A DNA stretch of 64,000 nucleotides from Sipunculus nudus (taxonomy: Eukaryota; Annelida; Sipuncula; Golfingiida; Sipunculidae): the NCBI GenBank assembly GCA_026874595.1, contig CM049308.1:47127327-47191326 (forward strand), read 5' to 3'. Every line of letters begins with the position of its first letter. Position 1 is the stretch's first letter. The position numbers were made by a program, and so were the translations under genes. Positions 36,048 to 48,731 of the stretch are shown here, in pieces. The notes beneath the pieces are model-generated. The model saw nothing but the letters and a program-made list of their open reading frames with translations, was not told the DNA's origin and searched no databases.

Positions 36048-37097
36048 TTCATATTTTCCTAATTCTTTTTTTTTTTATAAATAGTCAGCTGAAAAGCATT
36101 TTGTATTGGGAAAATTTATTTCAAAGTTTCTGTGGATTCAGAAAATATTGTGTGGTTTAAAATTTTGTGGTTTTGACCTGAAACACTATACGTTAGTTAA
36201 ACCTTTCATGGATTAAATGTTCCTATTCAGGCATTGTGTCAATATAATATGTGAACAGACCTGAAAATAAGCTAAAGATCAGTTATTCCTTTTGTTAAAA
36301 AAAAACACGCAGTCTCAGTACAAGGGATAGGGTCAATGATACAAATGACAAATATATCAGGTGACTTATTTGAAAATTTAGGGGTTAAGAAAAGGAGTGT
36401 CTACTCTGACATCAAAGACAGTCCCAGGAATTTTATTTCCCAGTCGTATTGTCCTGGTGGTGATTGGCTATTGTACTCTGCTTTCCCACTTATCCTGACA
36501 TCTCATTAAGCCCCGCCGGGCTAATTGCCTGGTCCCATGTGGTCTGCACTCATGAGAACAAATTCTCCCCGATGAACTGACATACTGGTTGTGATTTTAT
36601 GAATTATTAGAAAGAACGGAAGTCAATATTTATATTCTGTGTATTCACTAATTAAGAGAGTTATAACTTCTTGTTATGTTGTTTGTTCAGATGGAAACCC
36701 TAGTTGACTGATGTGCCCGGGAACGAGGCCACAGTTAGACTGGGCTCCAGCTCATAATTATGCTCAGCTGACTGTGACTTTTCACCAAGCCAGGGGAAAA
36801 CTAGATAAACTCTGCGGCAGGGTTGTTTATTCTATTGAAACATGACATTCTTTCAAACTAACAATCGAATAAGATTAGCAGGGCAAAATGACCTTTACCT
36901 TCAACTTTTAGCGAGATAATATGAGAGAGAGAGTAAGTCCACATATACCAGTGTAAGTGCAGATGCACTTTCAAACACTCACTGGAAAGTTCGACACTGA
37001 TGAAATCTTGGTTTGTTTGCTCCACCGAGATGGAACTGAATATCTTTCCTCAAAATATAATTATTTTTTTTTTTTTATTTATTGGCTACATATCATT
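36048..37097. other. Intron sequence, nothing recognised
   Basis: AT-rich spacer between the B 3' end and the next D element. No coding exon, RNA gene or repeat end was supported. Confidence 0.45.
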
Positions 37098-38437
37098 GTA
37101 TCTCCAGACAAAGTCAAAATACTATGGTTTAAGCATGGTTCCGCCGCAGCAGCTGCATAGATTTTGGATGCGATAACTCAAAAACTTTTTTACGGATCTT
37201 TACCAAACTTGACATGTGCATAGATATGGGTGAGAGGACAAAGCCTATTTAAAATGGGGTCATGACTTTACTAGGAGAGTGACCTTGACCTTGAATTGTT
37301 ACATTTTAGGGGAAAATCACACAAATTCTAAATTATCTCAAGACATCTTGCATGGACTGATCCAAAAATCAACTTGACCAAAGATCTTGCATAGTGTTTT
37401 CATGTACCGGAACTGGTGGCGCCACCTGTTATCTTTTTCTGGTTTTTTAGTGCCATTTAATACCCCTGTCATTGCCACTTCACAATACTGTGAGCATTAT
37501 AAGTAAAAAACTAATGGACAAATTTCTTTCATATTATGCATACACATAGACATGGGTTATGGGATGATGTATATTTAAATTGGGGTCATGACCTTTCTTA
37601 TGAGAGTGGCCTTGACCTTGAATATTACCATATATGGTGAAAATCATACAAAATCATAAATATGTCAACAAGGCCAAAGATCTTTGATAGCTTTGTCTTC
37701 TGGGGAAGAGACGTGGCACCACCTTATGCACGGCAAACGCATGGGAATTCCACTTTGATGATGTCACATGAGGGGTTTCCCCGTACTCGTAAGTCCGTTC
37801 AGCTGTGTCAGGAAGGCATGCAATTGCCGCGCAGCAAACGCATACAAAACGCTCACATGGAAAAGGACTGGCGCACGCGTTTGCCGCGCTGCAGTTTTTG
37901 CCGCGCACATGGAAAAGCACCCTAAAACTAATGGACAGATTGGGCTGAAGTTGTGCATGTCCATTGATCTTGGATACCTCCATCTTTTTAGCTCAGCTGA
38001 CTGTAAGTCAACTGAGGTATAGGAATGGTGCTTTGTCCGTCGTCCGTCCAGCTGTCTGTTAGCAGGGCACAAATCGTAACTGCTGGACCCATAAACTTCT
38101 GAGTAAATATCGTGGGAGGGCAATAAAAATCTCCTAGGAAACCTGAAATTAGATCACAGTGACCTATATCCTCCGAGCTATGGGGCTTGAAAGTACCTTC
38201 AAGAATATCAAAAATATAATACAATACCTCCAGTATCTTGATAACTAATGCATGGATTGTCATGAATCTTGCCTTGAATATTGACCAAGACTAAATGGAA
38301 GAAACCATAGTCGCTTGCCAAGTGTCAGTATATGCTGCTGAAGATTGGGGGGGGGGGGGGGGGGGGGCTATTCTTAAGGGAGGGTGGATTAATTGTCTTG
38401 GGATACAATTGTACCTGCGGTGCCAAGAAATATCTAG
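37098..38437 (+). mobile_element. Family-D Helentron-like element with insertions
   Basis: The 5' end GTATCTCCAGACAAAGTC is the D start; the hairpin around GTACCTGCGGTGCC and AAGAAATATCTAG closes it. A CpG-rich segment (37727-37925) and a family-A 5' end (37990 onward) interrupt it. A long poly-G run lies at about 38347-38367. Confidence 0.7.
37727..37925. repeat. CpG-rich 200 bp insertion, possible MITE
   Basis: CpG-dense sequence with repeated TTGCCGCGC/GCGGCAA and two CATGGAAAAG motifs interrupts D sequence. Its right edge reads CATGGAAAAGCACCC. The left edge seems truncated, so no clean inverted repeat or target duplication is shown. Confidence 0.4.
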
Positions 38438-38599
38438 TTTTCTTTGGGTTTTATTAATCTGTACCATTTGCTAGCATGGACGATGAAAGCAGCCCAACAC
38501 AATAACTTTCCAAAAATCTATAATAAAAGTAATGATTGTCTGGTTTTTAATTTCATGGATAAAGGTTACCCACAAATTACACGAAAATAAAAATCCAAC

Positions 38600-41106
38600 G
38601 AACAATTCTGAATCCACAGTATTTCAAGTAGGGACCATTTTTGTGTACAGATGGTAGCATTTGGTTTACCATGAGCAGGGCAAAGATTTGCCAGTGCCTG
38701 GGTGCTGGCCATTGGCCTAGATTATGTCAGCTCTATAAATAGCTTTGGCACAGTGCCAGGATTAGAAGAGGCCTATGTGCTGCAGTCTGACTACTATAAC
38801 AGCTTGGTGTGATGTTTTCATGGTAAGTTCATTGTATTATTTAAAACAATTCGATGCAAGTCTGCTTAATTCAACCAGACAGGTGGTGCCACTTACCCTT
38901 TTTTCAGGAGTGATTTTGCAGTATTGGCCTCAGGTGGTGCAACCTACAATCATGCTTACGTGGCAGAAGTCCACCTCACTCTATTTCCCCTTACCACTCA
39001 ATCCATGCCTCACTACACCTGTACTACTCTGATTTCAGCAGATACACGTAGTCCCTTTTGAATACCTATGTCTAATTGTTTCATGCATCTGTGCACTTAG
39101 CTATAGAGAGGTTTGAAGCCTGAAATTGTTTATGTCCATACATCTTTAATGGCTTTGGCAGACTGCCAGCTGTATCAGATAAGGCAATAGGTCAAAAGTT
39201 CTCTCAGATTGACAGAGGTCAAAAGGTCAGGACAGCTCCATGCCCCATCTAGGCTGTAGGCAGTTCCTTGGTTCCTTTTACCCTGGACACTCTCAGGGGT
39301 CATAAGTTCAGATCATAAGAGTTTCTCCAAGCTAGGCTGGGATATGTTGCTGGTGGCTCCAAGCCCTGGGTGACTTATAATCTGTGTATTAATGGGGAAT
39401 GAAAATTGTGTTTATGAACCAAATATCTGTTTAAGTGAAGACATAGGACTTAAAATGTAGCCAGACCGTGCATTCCTTATGAAAGTGAAGGTAAGGTTCA
39501 TATAAGCTTAAGATAAAGGGTACAACAGGCTGGAGCTAGTATCACCAAATTTTGTGCAATAAATCAGTCAACTTAAAAACTCCATCAGATTTTGCTTATA
39601 TTTTTGCTATCTGGTTTTACTTAGATTAAATAGGGAAAAAGTTAAAAAAAACCTTTAAAAACTTCTTAATAAGCTCTCTCAAGTTTGTTTTAATGATCTG
39701 GGTTTGATGAATTTTGGCTGAGTTACAGGAAGCCTACAGGTGACAGGTGCTAGCATCACCAAGCTTTGTGCAAATGTTGGTCACATGATTCATATTTGAA
39801 ATTGCAGTTTTTTTGGTGCCACCCACATTGACCTGTTTTTTACACACAAAACTTATTATTTTAGCCTCTTTCTTTTTAAAAATGTTTTATGATGAAACTG
39901 TAAAGCTGAATTGTTGAAATTTTCACAAGTATATTCCTAGGGTATGGTCCTTTCAGTTGTATAAGAAGAGATTGGGTTCATTGGTTTTGATAGAATCATA
40001 GAAAGCTGAAGTTGGTCTTGTGGTTATTAGTAAGCCTATTTTAAACTGAGGACTGTAATAGTCTTCTTCTGCAAAACTTTTATTTCAACTTCTGTATAAT
40101 TGCACAAAAATGATTCTAAGGAGACCTTTGTTCAAGTTTACTTAAATGATTTTTGGCACAATTATTTGACCTTTAAAAATGAAAGGACTGCATTTTATTA
40201 TTCTAAACATTTTTATGAAAAACCTTATGAATAAACATTGTAGATAGAGTCTTTCAGTATGTGTAAACAGATTTACCAACAGGCCAAGATTGTGTCTGTT
40301 TCTATAAATAGCTTGGCGGCCTGCCAACCATTTCAGATTCAGGTCTGTCTTGATCTTCTATTTATAGCTTAGGTATACTGCCAACTAGGTCAGGTTATGC
40401 AACAGGTCAAGAGTTCACTCAGTGCAGCCAGGTACAGGTCAAAAGTTTAATCAGTACAGCCAGGTGCAGGTCAAGAGTTCACTCAATTCAGTAGTTTTAG
40501 CCAGCAGTTTGTCACAATTCACTCGGGGAAACTGCCTTTCCGACCTATACCTGGTCAACTGAGTGCATTAAACTGAAGAAAAGTTTGATGTATTAGCCTG
40601 ATATTTTGACCTTTCTATGGATCTTTGATGGCTTTCTCGTTCACAAGAACAGTGTTTGCCACCTACAGTGACTTGCAAAGTGTATGTGCCTGCTTATTTC
40701 TCTAGAGGGATTAGATATAATAGCCTGAATTTGGGCATATTTAAACATATCAGATAGCTTTGTTGTATGCAAGACTGGTGGCACCATGTACAATAATTTT
40801 TGCATAGTGTATGCCCCTGCTTGTTTCTCTGGAGGGGTTTGATATGTCAGCCTGAAATTGGGCATATGTATACATCTCTGATAGCTTCGTCCTATACAAG
40901 ACTGGTGGTGCCAGCTATAATCATTTTTGTGTTGTGTCATCCATGCCAGAATTTCAGCAGTGATGTTTGTGTAATTATTTCTTGTTCAAAATGTTTAGTA
41001 CTTGCATCGTTAATTTACATGTTGCACATATCCTTGAAAAGTAATGGTTCAGCATTGAAGCATTATACCTGGTGTATGTAGGTTTGAATTAGGCCAGTAG
41101 GCCTTG
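38600..41106 (+). mobile_element. Family-B Helentron-like sequence, 3' portion
   Basis: B segments appear in order: the AAGTAGGGACCATTTTTGTG block near 38628, TGGCTGAGTTACAGGAAGC near 39714, AAGAGTTCACTCAGTGCAG blocks from about 40408, and a diverged B 3' end GGCCAGTAGGCCTTG ending at 41106. Fragments of C-type sequence near 38930-39060 are mixed in. Confidence 0.6.
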
Positions 41107-41953
41107 TTTAGTGTTTCCATTTATCATCCAATCAGCAGCTGTCAATGGAGGCTGTGTTTGCATATGACCAAAGTGGGTTTGATTTGTTGTAAAATGTAGA
41201 CTGATTTCTCATATTTTAAAATAAATCTGTTCCTTAAATAAGGTGTATTGTTGGTATTTATTTACCTTGTTGAAAATTAGGTCCCTTTATCCCTCAACTA
41301 TAATTGTTTCCCTTGAAATGTAAATAATGAAACTTTTCACAACAAAAAACCCATGGACATGAGGGGATGAAACCGACTACTGTGAGAGAATATGCTGTAA
41401 TTTAATATGAAGGTTGTGTGAAGTGATTTTTTGTGCCCTATAGCTCAAATCCCAAATAAAATGTTTAGACTCACTTAATTTTCTCAGACTAAGTCAGGAT
41501 ACTGGAAACAAAGAACTTATTTTTTTAAGCATAAGCACCCATGTGGGTGTGAACAGGACCATGAACATGACTCACAAACAGTTGCTGGGTTGTGTTTCCA
41601 CATAGGTGATGCAACAGGTTTATGTCCAGCCCTTTCAATAAATATGGCAATACTATGCCACACTTTGCTTGACATTTTACCTTCCTTGGGATAAGGAGAC
41701 AAGGCATTGTATAAAATGTTGTGCTTCTTTATTAATTCAAACAGTCTCTCCACACCACCATCACTTCACATCTGGTGTGTCTTCATCACGTTGGTTTTGC
41801 TTTTAAGCACCTGCTGTAAACACCGGGATGCCCTCTGTTCCTGAGATCATTTCAAGGAATTCCACTAAATTGCAAATGCTCTAGTTATATTACTATAGAA
41901 TTGGTTTTTATGGTATAAGTGAACATTTACTTGCTTATGGAAACTTGCCTGTA
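41107..41953. other. Intron sequence, nothing recognised
   Basis: No gene or repeat boundary could be supported; short open frames here look random. Confidence 0.4.
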
Positions 41954-42126
41954 CCGTAAATATCTGCTTATATGTCGACCCGCATATAAGTTTCATTCAG
42001 GTCGGCAGTTTGACTAAGTCTGGGCAAAATTTGGACTGTCAGGCTTAGACCCGCACATAAGTCAACCCCCTTTCTTGTATTATATTTGGGTAACAAATTT
42101 TGTGACATTTAAGCGGAAATTTACGG
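41954..42126. mobile_element. 173 bp MITE with TA target sites
   Basis: The left end CCGTAAATATCTGCTTATAT and the right end (reverse complement CCGTAAATTTCCGCTTAAAT) are inverted repeats flanked by TA on both sides (41952-41953, 42127-42128). The pattern suits a Tc1/mariner-type MITE. It lies about 310 bp before the third kinase exon. Confidence 0.8.
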
Positions 42127-42439
42127 TAGATACAGATACATGACTACTGCTGCCTCCACCCTGTTATTGTGTGATGTACAAGAAGTCATTGGCTTCTATG
42201 AGGTGGCTTTGTGTTCCAAAGCATAAAGACATAGCACGGTTATTTGTCAGTAAATTTGAATCTGTGTGAGATTAGATGGTTTCCTAACTTGGGGCCTGTC
42301 TCATTTTTTTTTTTTTTGTTTTAAACTTGGGTAATTGTTTATTGCTCTGTTTACATTAATGAATATAGCTAAGAAATTAACATATGATCATGTTTTGCTT
42401 AATTTGGTTAATAATAAGCAATGCTTTTCTTAATTTCAG

Positions 42440-42522
42440 GTGACCTCATTCCTAGGCACAAAGATATTTTCAATAACAACAGTTTCTTCCGTGGACTTAC
42501 TATACCTGAGCCTGACAGAATG
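42440..42522 (+). CDS. CDKL1: CDKL1/CDKL4-like protein kinase, exon after helix G
   Basis: The acceptor CTTAATTTCAG and the donor ATG|GTAAGT bound an 83 bp exon. With the G carried over from 20311 it reads GDLIPRHKDIFNNNSFFRGL, then TIPEPDRM. GDLIPRH directly after LIRKTLG is a CDKL1/CDKL4 hallmark. The exon ends in phase 0. The remaining C-lobe exons were not found between here and 64000, so the next intron exceeds 21 kb or those exons are too diverged or short to see by eye. Confidence 0.92.
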
Positions 42523-43848
42523 GTAAGTTTTTAAGACAGTTCAGAATACATGCCTGGGCAACCACAACTGGGATACATTGAGCTCACCCATGATCTCGTG
42601 TAACTTTTGTGTTTATGATCTGTCAGCTTCTTCTTTCATAATCAATATTTTATATTTATACTCATATCTTGATGTTTTTAATATCTGAGAAGTCTAGACA
42701 AATTAGTATAAAGTAAAATTCATTCTAACACTTGACTTTTCAATGGATTTGGTTCATATTGGGCTGAAAGCAGTGGCATATGTCTCCCTTGAATTGAGAT
42801 AGCATTTGGAAGACCTTGACCTTTTTCTGCTGAATTTATAAGTTTTTTGCATTTTGACCTCTGAATTAGTTTCACTGAAATGCTGTCTTATAATAGCTTA
42901 GGCAAAAAAAACACATGTTGGAGTAACAAATAAAAAGTTCAAGAGAACTAATATAGGTACACTATTACAGCTAAAGTATAAAATACTCAGTTCTGGTATA
43001 TGATACTCAAGTATACTGTTTTTTATTACAATAATATAAAGTAAAACACGTCATACAAGAACTACATATCAAGACAAGGGTGAAACAGTTGAAACGGCAG
43101 AAAGTAAAACCTAGTTCTAAAGTTTAGATATCTGCTTCCTTGCCTCATTGCTGATGTTAATGGCACCTGGGATTGCCTATGAGCACAAATTTAAAAGGTT
43201 ATTCATGGTTAGTATCTGCACTGGCTCTAAATGAAATGCCTTTTACTCCCTGGGCTACTAACTTAGCCATGCTTTAATATGAAACGCTCTGTCACTTTGT
43301 GCAGTATTTCTAAAGTTACAAAATCTTTTCAGGAACGTTTCTTTAAAGGTTTACACATGTTTGAACATTTTACCTGGTGGATAAACAAAACTAGATGACC
43401 AGAGGTGGAGTGCTGCCGGAAATGATGTGGAAACAGCTGGATAAATGAGTAATGACCAAGAGGAAGAAAATACGCTATAGTTATTGAAGATATGGGCAAT
43501 ATTGACAAAGTTATGAGGGAAATAATATTTTAAAATGTTTTGATGATCTTGACTTTGGCTTTTATTAATAATACACATATGGCTTCCGTAAATCGTTCCG
43601 ATATATGTTATGTTTAAGTTAAGAAGTTATTCCTGGTGAAATTGGGGGACAACTGACAAACAGATAGAGTTACTGACAATGTGACACTTCTGAGATAAGA
43701 GGTGACCAGACAATCTTATGGAGAATATGTACAAAAATGAGCAAAATGAGCTATGATTTATAGTTTTGGAGATGTGGCCAAAAAATGATGAGTGTTTTGA
43801 GTGCAGCGCCCCCTAGTGGCTATTTACCGAAAATTAAAAATAATTTTT
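42523..43848. other. Intron sequence, nothing recognised
   Basis: AT-rich spacer after the third kinase exon; no gene or repeat end supported. Confidence 0.45.
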
Positions 43849-46800
43849 AGCTCAGCTGACCATAAGTCATCTGAGCTATAGTCGTAGTCCGTTGTTCGTC
43901 CGTCTGACCGTCCGTCTGTAGATGTTGCACATTTTAAAACCGTAAGACCTAGGAATCCAAAATTCGGCATAATGTTAGATGTCCCCAAGATCTCCTACCA
44001 AGCCGAAAAACTGGGTCTTTCCGACTTCGTTCCTTTGAGAAATTAAGGAAAAACCTCAAATTTTTATTAAAAACCTATTTTCACACTTCAGGACCGCCTA
44101 ATATCAAAACCACTCATTTGTTTTTCCTCATATTTGCCATAAATATTCCTCTATATACTGTGGTTGCCGTTATATCAGCGGGGCTGAATTTTCGCGGTTT
44201 TCTTATTTTTAAAACTTTCATGGGGTTCCTTTTTCGCGCTCTGTCATAAGTGTAGTATAGTATATTTTACTTATCAAATATACAAATTTCAAAATGTGCT
44301 GACCAAATTATTTCATAAATAGCTGATTTCACTTTTATCTATTATATGCCCACTATTTCTCTGTCCGGATATCGCATGTTTGAACAGCCACGGCCATGGG
44401 CCCAAACATAATGCATTTTGTAAGAAATCAGGAAAGATATTTGAACACTTAACACAAAACCTGTTAAAGCTATGGACTTTTTTTCCAGTAATATAACTTT
44501 AATTAATCAAAATTAAATTGTATACCCAAAATTAGATCAAAATCTTTTAAATTTTTAAAAATATTAACAAAAATAAAAAATTGGTACCTTAAATTTTGCC
44601 CAATTTTGACCATGGCACGTTTTTTCCTGTAAGTACTGTTGATCTAATTTTCACAGCATGTACAAATAAGGATTTAATCTGTTAAAATCTGAAATTTGAA
44701 AATAAAAGCTGCAAATTGGGCTAGTTATTGAATTTTTTTGGAGGCTCTTGTTGTATTCCCTTACCTTGTCAAGCAGTCCACCGTGGTCACTGTTGGTCAT
44801 TCAGTGCAGCTCTGTATGCTCCCAAGGTTGTTGGCATAATGTTAGAAGTCCCCAAGATCTTCTACCAAGCCAAAAACTGGGTCTTTGCGACTTGTTCCTT
44901 TGAGAAATTAAGGAAAAACCTAAATTTTTTATTAAAAACCTTTTTTCACATTTCAGGACAGCCTAACTACAAAACCACTCACCTGTTTTTCCTCATATTT
45001 ACCATAAATATTCCTCTATATAGTTCCTATGTACATGCAAGAAATTAGGTCTGTATTATATAATTAAAAAAGATATGGGCTCAAACATAATGCATTTTGT
45101 AAAAAATCAGGAAAGATATTTGATCACTTAACACAAAACTTGTTAAAATTAAGGACCTATTTTCCATTAATATAACTTTAATTAATCAAAATTAAATTGT
45201 ATACCCAAAATTAGATCAAAATCTTTTAAATTTTTAAAAATATTAGCAAAAATATAAAATTGGTACCTTAAATTTTGCCCACGGCACATTTTTTTCCTGT
45301 AAGTACTGTGGATTTAATTTTCACAGCATGTACACATAAGAATTAAACTGTAAAAATCTGAAATTTGAAAATAAAAGCTGCAAAATTAGGCTTGTTATTG
45401 AATTTTTTTGGAGGCTCTTGTTGTATTCCCTTACATTGTCAAGCAGTCCACTTTGGTCACTGTAGGTCATTCAGTGCAGCTCTCGATGCTCCCCAGGCTG
45501 TTAGATGTCCCCAAGATCTCATACCAAGCTAAAAACTGGGTCTTTGTGACTTTGTTCCTTCGAGAAATTAAGGAAAAACCTCAATTTTTTATTACAAACC
45601 TATTTTCACACTTCAGGACCGCCTAAAATCAAAACCACGCATCTGTTTTTCCTCATATTAACCATAAATATTCCTCTATATAGTCCCTATGTACATGCCA
45701 GAAATAAGGTCTGTATTATATAATTTAAAAAGTTATGGGCTCAAACATAGTGCATTTTGTAAAAAATCAGGAAAGATATTTGATCGCTGAACACATAACA
45801 TGTTAAAGCTAAGGACTTTTTTCCAGTAATATAACTTTAATTAATCAAAATTAAATCGTATACCCAAAATCAAAATCTTTAAAATTTTTTAAAATATTAG
45901 CAAAAAAATGAAAAAATTGGAACCTTAAATTTTGCCCATCTGTGGCCACGGCACGTTTTTTTTAGCTCAGTTAACTGAGAGGTCCATGAAAATTCTCCTT
46001 GGAAACCATTAATTAGGTCTCTGTTACCCATATCCTTTGAGCTATGGGGCCCCAAAGTACCCCCAAGAATAGTAAAATATTTCATACAAAAACTTCAATA
46101 TCTCATTAACTACATCACTGATGGTCATGATTTTTGGCATACATATTGATCATGAGATGTTCCATCAGTTCCTGCAGACTGGTGGGGCCACCTGTATTTT
46201 TCGATTTTTTACAAGATTTTTTCTCTAATTTTGAGACCTTTAAAAATGTGACTTCTCTTAACAGGACACAAATCGTAAAGACTGGACCTAGAATCTTCAT
46301 TCTTGACACACTGAGAGACCTATGGAAAGTCTCCTTGGAAACCTGAAATTAGGTCTCTGTTACCCATATCCTTCGAGCTATGCAGCCCCAAAGTACCCCC
46401 CAGATTAGTAAAAAATTTCATACAAAATCTTCAATATCTCAATAACTACAACACTGATGGTCATGATTTTTGGCATACATATTGATCATGAGATGTTTCA
46501 TCAGTTTCTCTGGACTGGTGGTGCCACCTGTATTTTCTGATTTTTTTACGAATTGTTTTCTCTATTTTTGAGACCTTTAAAAATGTGAACATCTGTTAAC
46601 AGGGCACAAATCGTAAAGACTGGATCTAGAATCTTCATTCTTGACACAGTGAGAGACCTATGAAAAGTCTCCATGGAAACCTGAAATAAGGTCTCTGTTA
46701 CCCATATCCTTTGAGCTGTGGGGCTCCCAATTGACCCCCCCCCCCAGAATAATGGAAAATTTGATAAAATCATATTGCAACATCTCAATAACTACAACAC

Positions 46801-48731
46801 TGATGGTCATGATTTTTGGCATACATATTGATCAAGAGGTGTTCCATCAGTTCCTGCAGACTGGTAGCGCCACCTATATTTTCACAGTTTTTTTCAAATC
46901 ATAACAAATGGACCTAGAATCTTCATTCTTGACACACAGGGAGACCCATGAAAAGTCTCAATGGAAACCTGAAATTAGGTCTCTGTTACCCATATCCTTT
47001 AAGTTGTATGGCTCCAAAATACCCCCAAGAATAATGAAAAATTTGATACAAAAACTGCAGTATCTCAATAACTACAACACTGATGGTCATGATTTTTGGC
47101 ATACATATTGATCATCAGGTGTTCCATCAGTTTCTGTAGACTATCTCTATTTTTGAGACCTTTAAAGATGTGGTTATGTGGCAACAGGGTACAAATCGTA
47201 ACGACTGGACCTAGAATCTTCATTCTTGTCATGCAAGGAGGCCCATGAAAAGTGTCTGTGGAAACCTGAAATTAGGTCTCTGTTTCCCATATCCTTCAAG
47301 CTAAAGGACTCCAAGTATCAGAATAACGATCAAATTGATACAAAAACTGAAGTACCTTAACAACTAATGCAGAGATCACCATGATTCTTTGCATGGGTAT
47401 TGATTATGGAGTGTTTCATCTGTTTTTGCAGACTGGTGGTGCCACCTATATTTTATTCAATTTATGGAATTCGTTTCTCTATTTTTTAGACCTTTAAGGA
47501 TGCTGTCATCTGTTAACGTGGCACAAATTAACGGTAACGACTGGACCTAGAATCTTCATTCTTGTCATGCAAGGAGGCCCATGAAAAGTGCCTGTGGAAA
47601 CCTGAAATTAGGTCTCTGTTACCCATATCCTTCAAGCCATAGGACTCCGAAGTATCCCTCAGAATAATGGACAATTTGATACAAAAGCTGAGGTATCTGA
47701 ACAACTAATGCAGAGATCACCATGATTCTTTGCATGGATATTGACCATTTAGTGTTTTTATTAGCAAACCTGTGAGCTTATGCGATGGTGCGGCGTCGTC
47801 CGTTGTGCGTCGTGCATTGTCTGTACTTTAACCATAGCTATCTCAAAAACGGCAGGAGCTAGCATCACCAAATTTTTTGCAAATAATCAATCATCCAAAT
47901 AACTATCGGATTTTGTTTATTTTTTTCTAACTGCATTTTCTTAGATTTTATAGGGAAAAGCTAAAAAAGCTTTAAAAATCTTCTTCTCCGAAACTGTCCA
48001 GCCATATTGTCCAATATTTCACAGAAATGATCCCTGGAACAATCTTTCTCAAGTTTGTTTGAATGGTTCCAGTTCGGAGATTTTTGGCCGAGTTACAGGA
48101 GGTTGAACTTTGTTAACTGGGCAAAAAAGCATATTAAAATTTAAATCTCAGAAACGGCTGGAGCTATCATCACCAAATTTTATGCCAATGTTGGTCACAT
48201 AGGTCATATCTGAAATTTAGGTATTGGTGGTGCCACCTGCATCAGCCTTTTTTGTACGGGGTCATCAGTGCCTGTATCACACTGAGGGCTACAAAAAACT
48301 TCTTCTCTGAAACCATATGGCAAAAAAGTTTAATATTGCACAGAAATGATCCTAGGGTAGTGCTTTTTCAAATTTGTTCAAATTGTCTCTTTTCAGTGAC
48401 TTTTGGCTAAGTTATGGGATGCTGAATTTAGTCATATGCCATAACAGCCCATTTTAGCTCAGTGGCTACAAAGATCTTCTTCTGAAAAACCACTGGGCCA
48501 AATTCTTAAATCTCGCACATTAATTATCCTCAAATGTTGATAATTCAAGTTTGTTTAAATGGTTTTGGTTCAGTGCTTTTTGGCTGAGTTACAGGAAGCT
48601 GAAATTAGCCAGTTTGCTGTATCTTCTTATATGAGTTATAAACCTGCGAAATGTTTTTTGACTGATGCCACTGAAGCCAGTTTGTTAAATATTTTACAAG
48701 AATAATCCCTACAATAATTCTTATAATAATT

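Noticed and set aside
36957-37160. 67-codon ORF spanning a D element start
   Set aside because: It crosses a poly-T tract and a repeat boundary and ends in an Ala run from CCGCCGCAGCAGC-type repeat sequence.
44157-44395. A possible short insertion in a family-A unit (with TTTTCGCGGTTTTC)
   Set aside because: The A sequence is interrupted here, but I found no inverted ends or target duplication, so no element is claimed.
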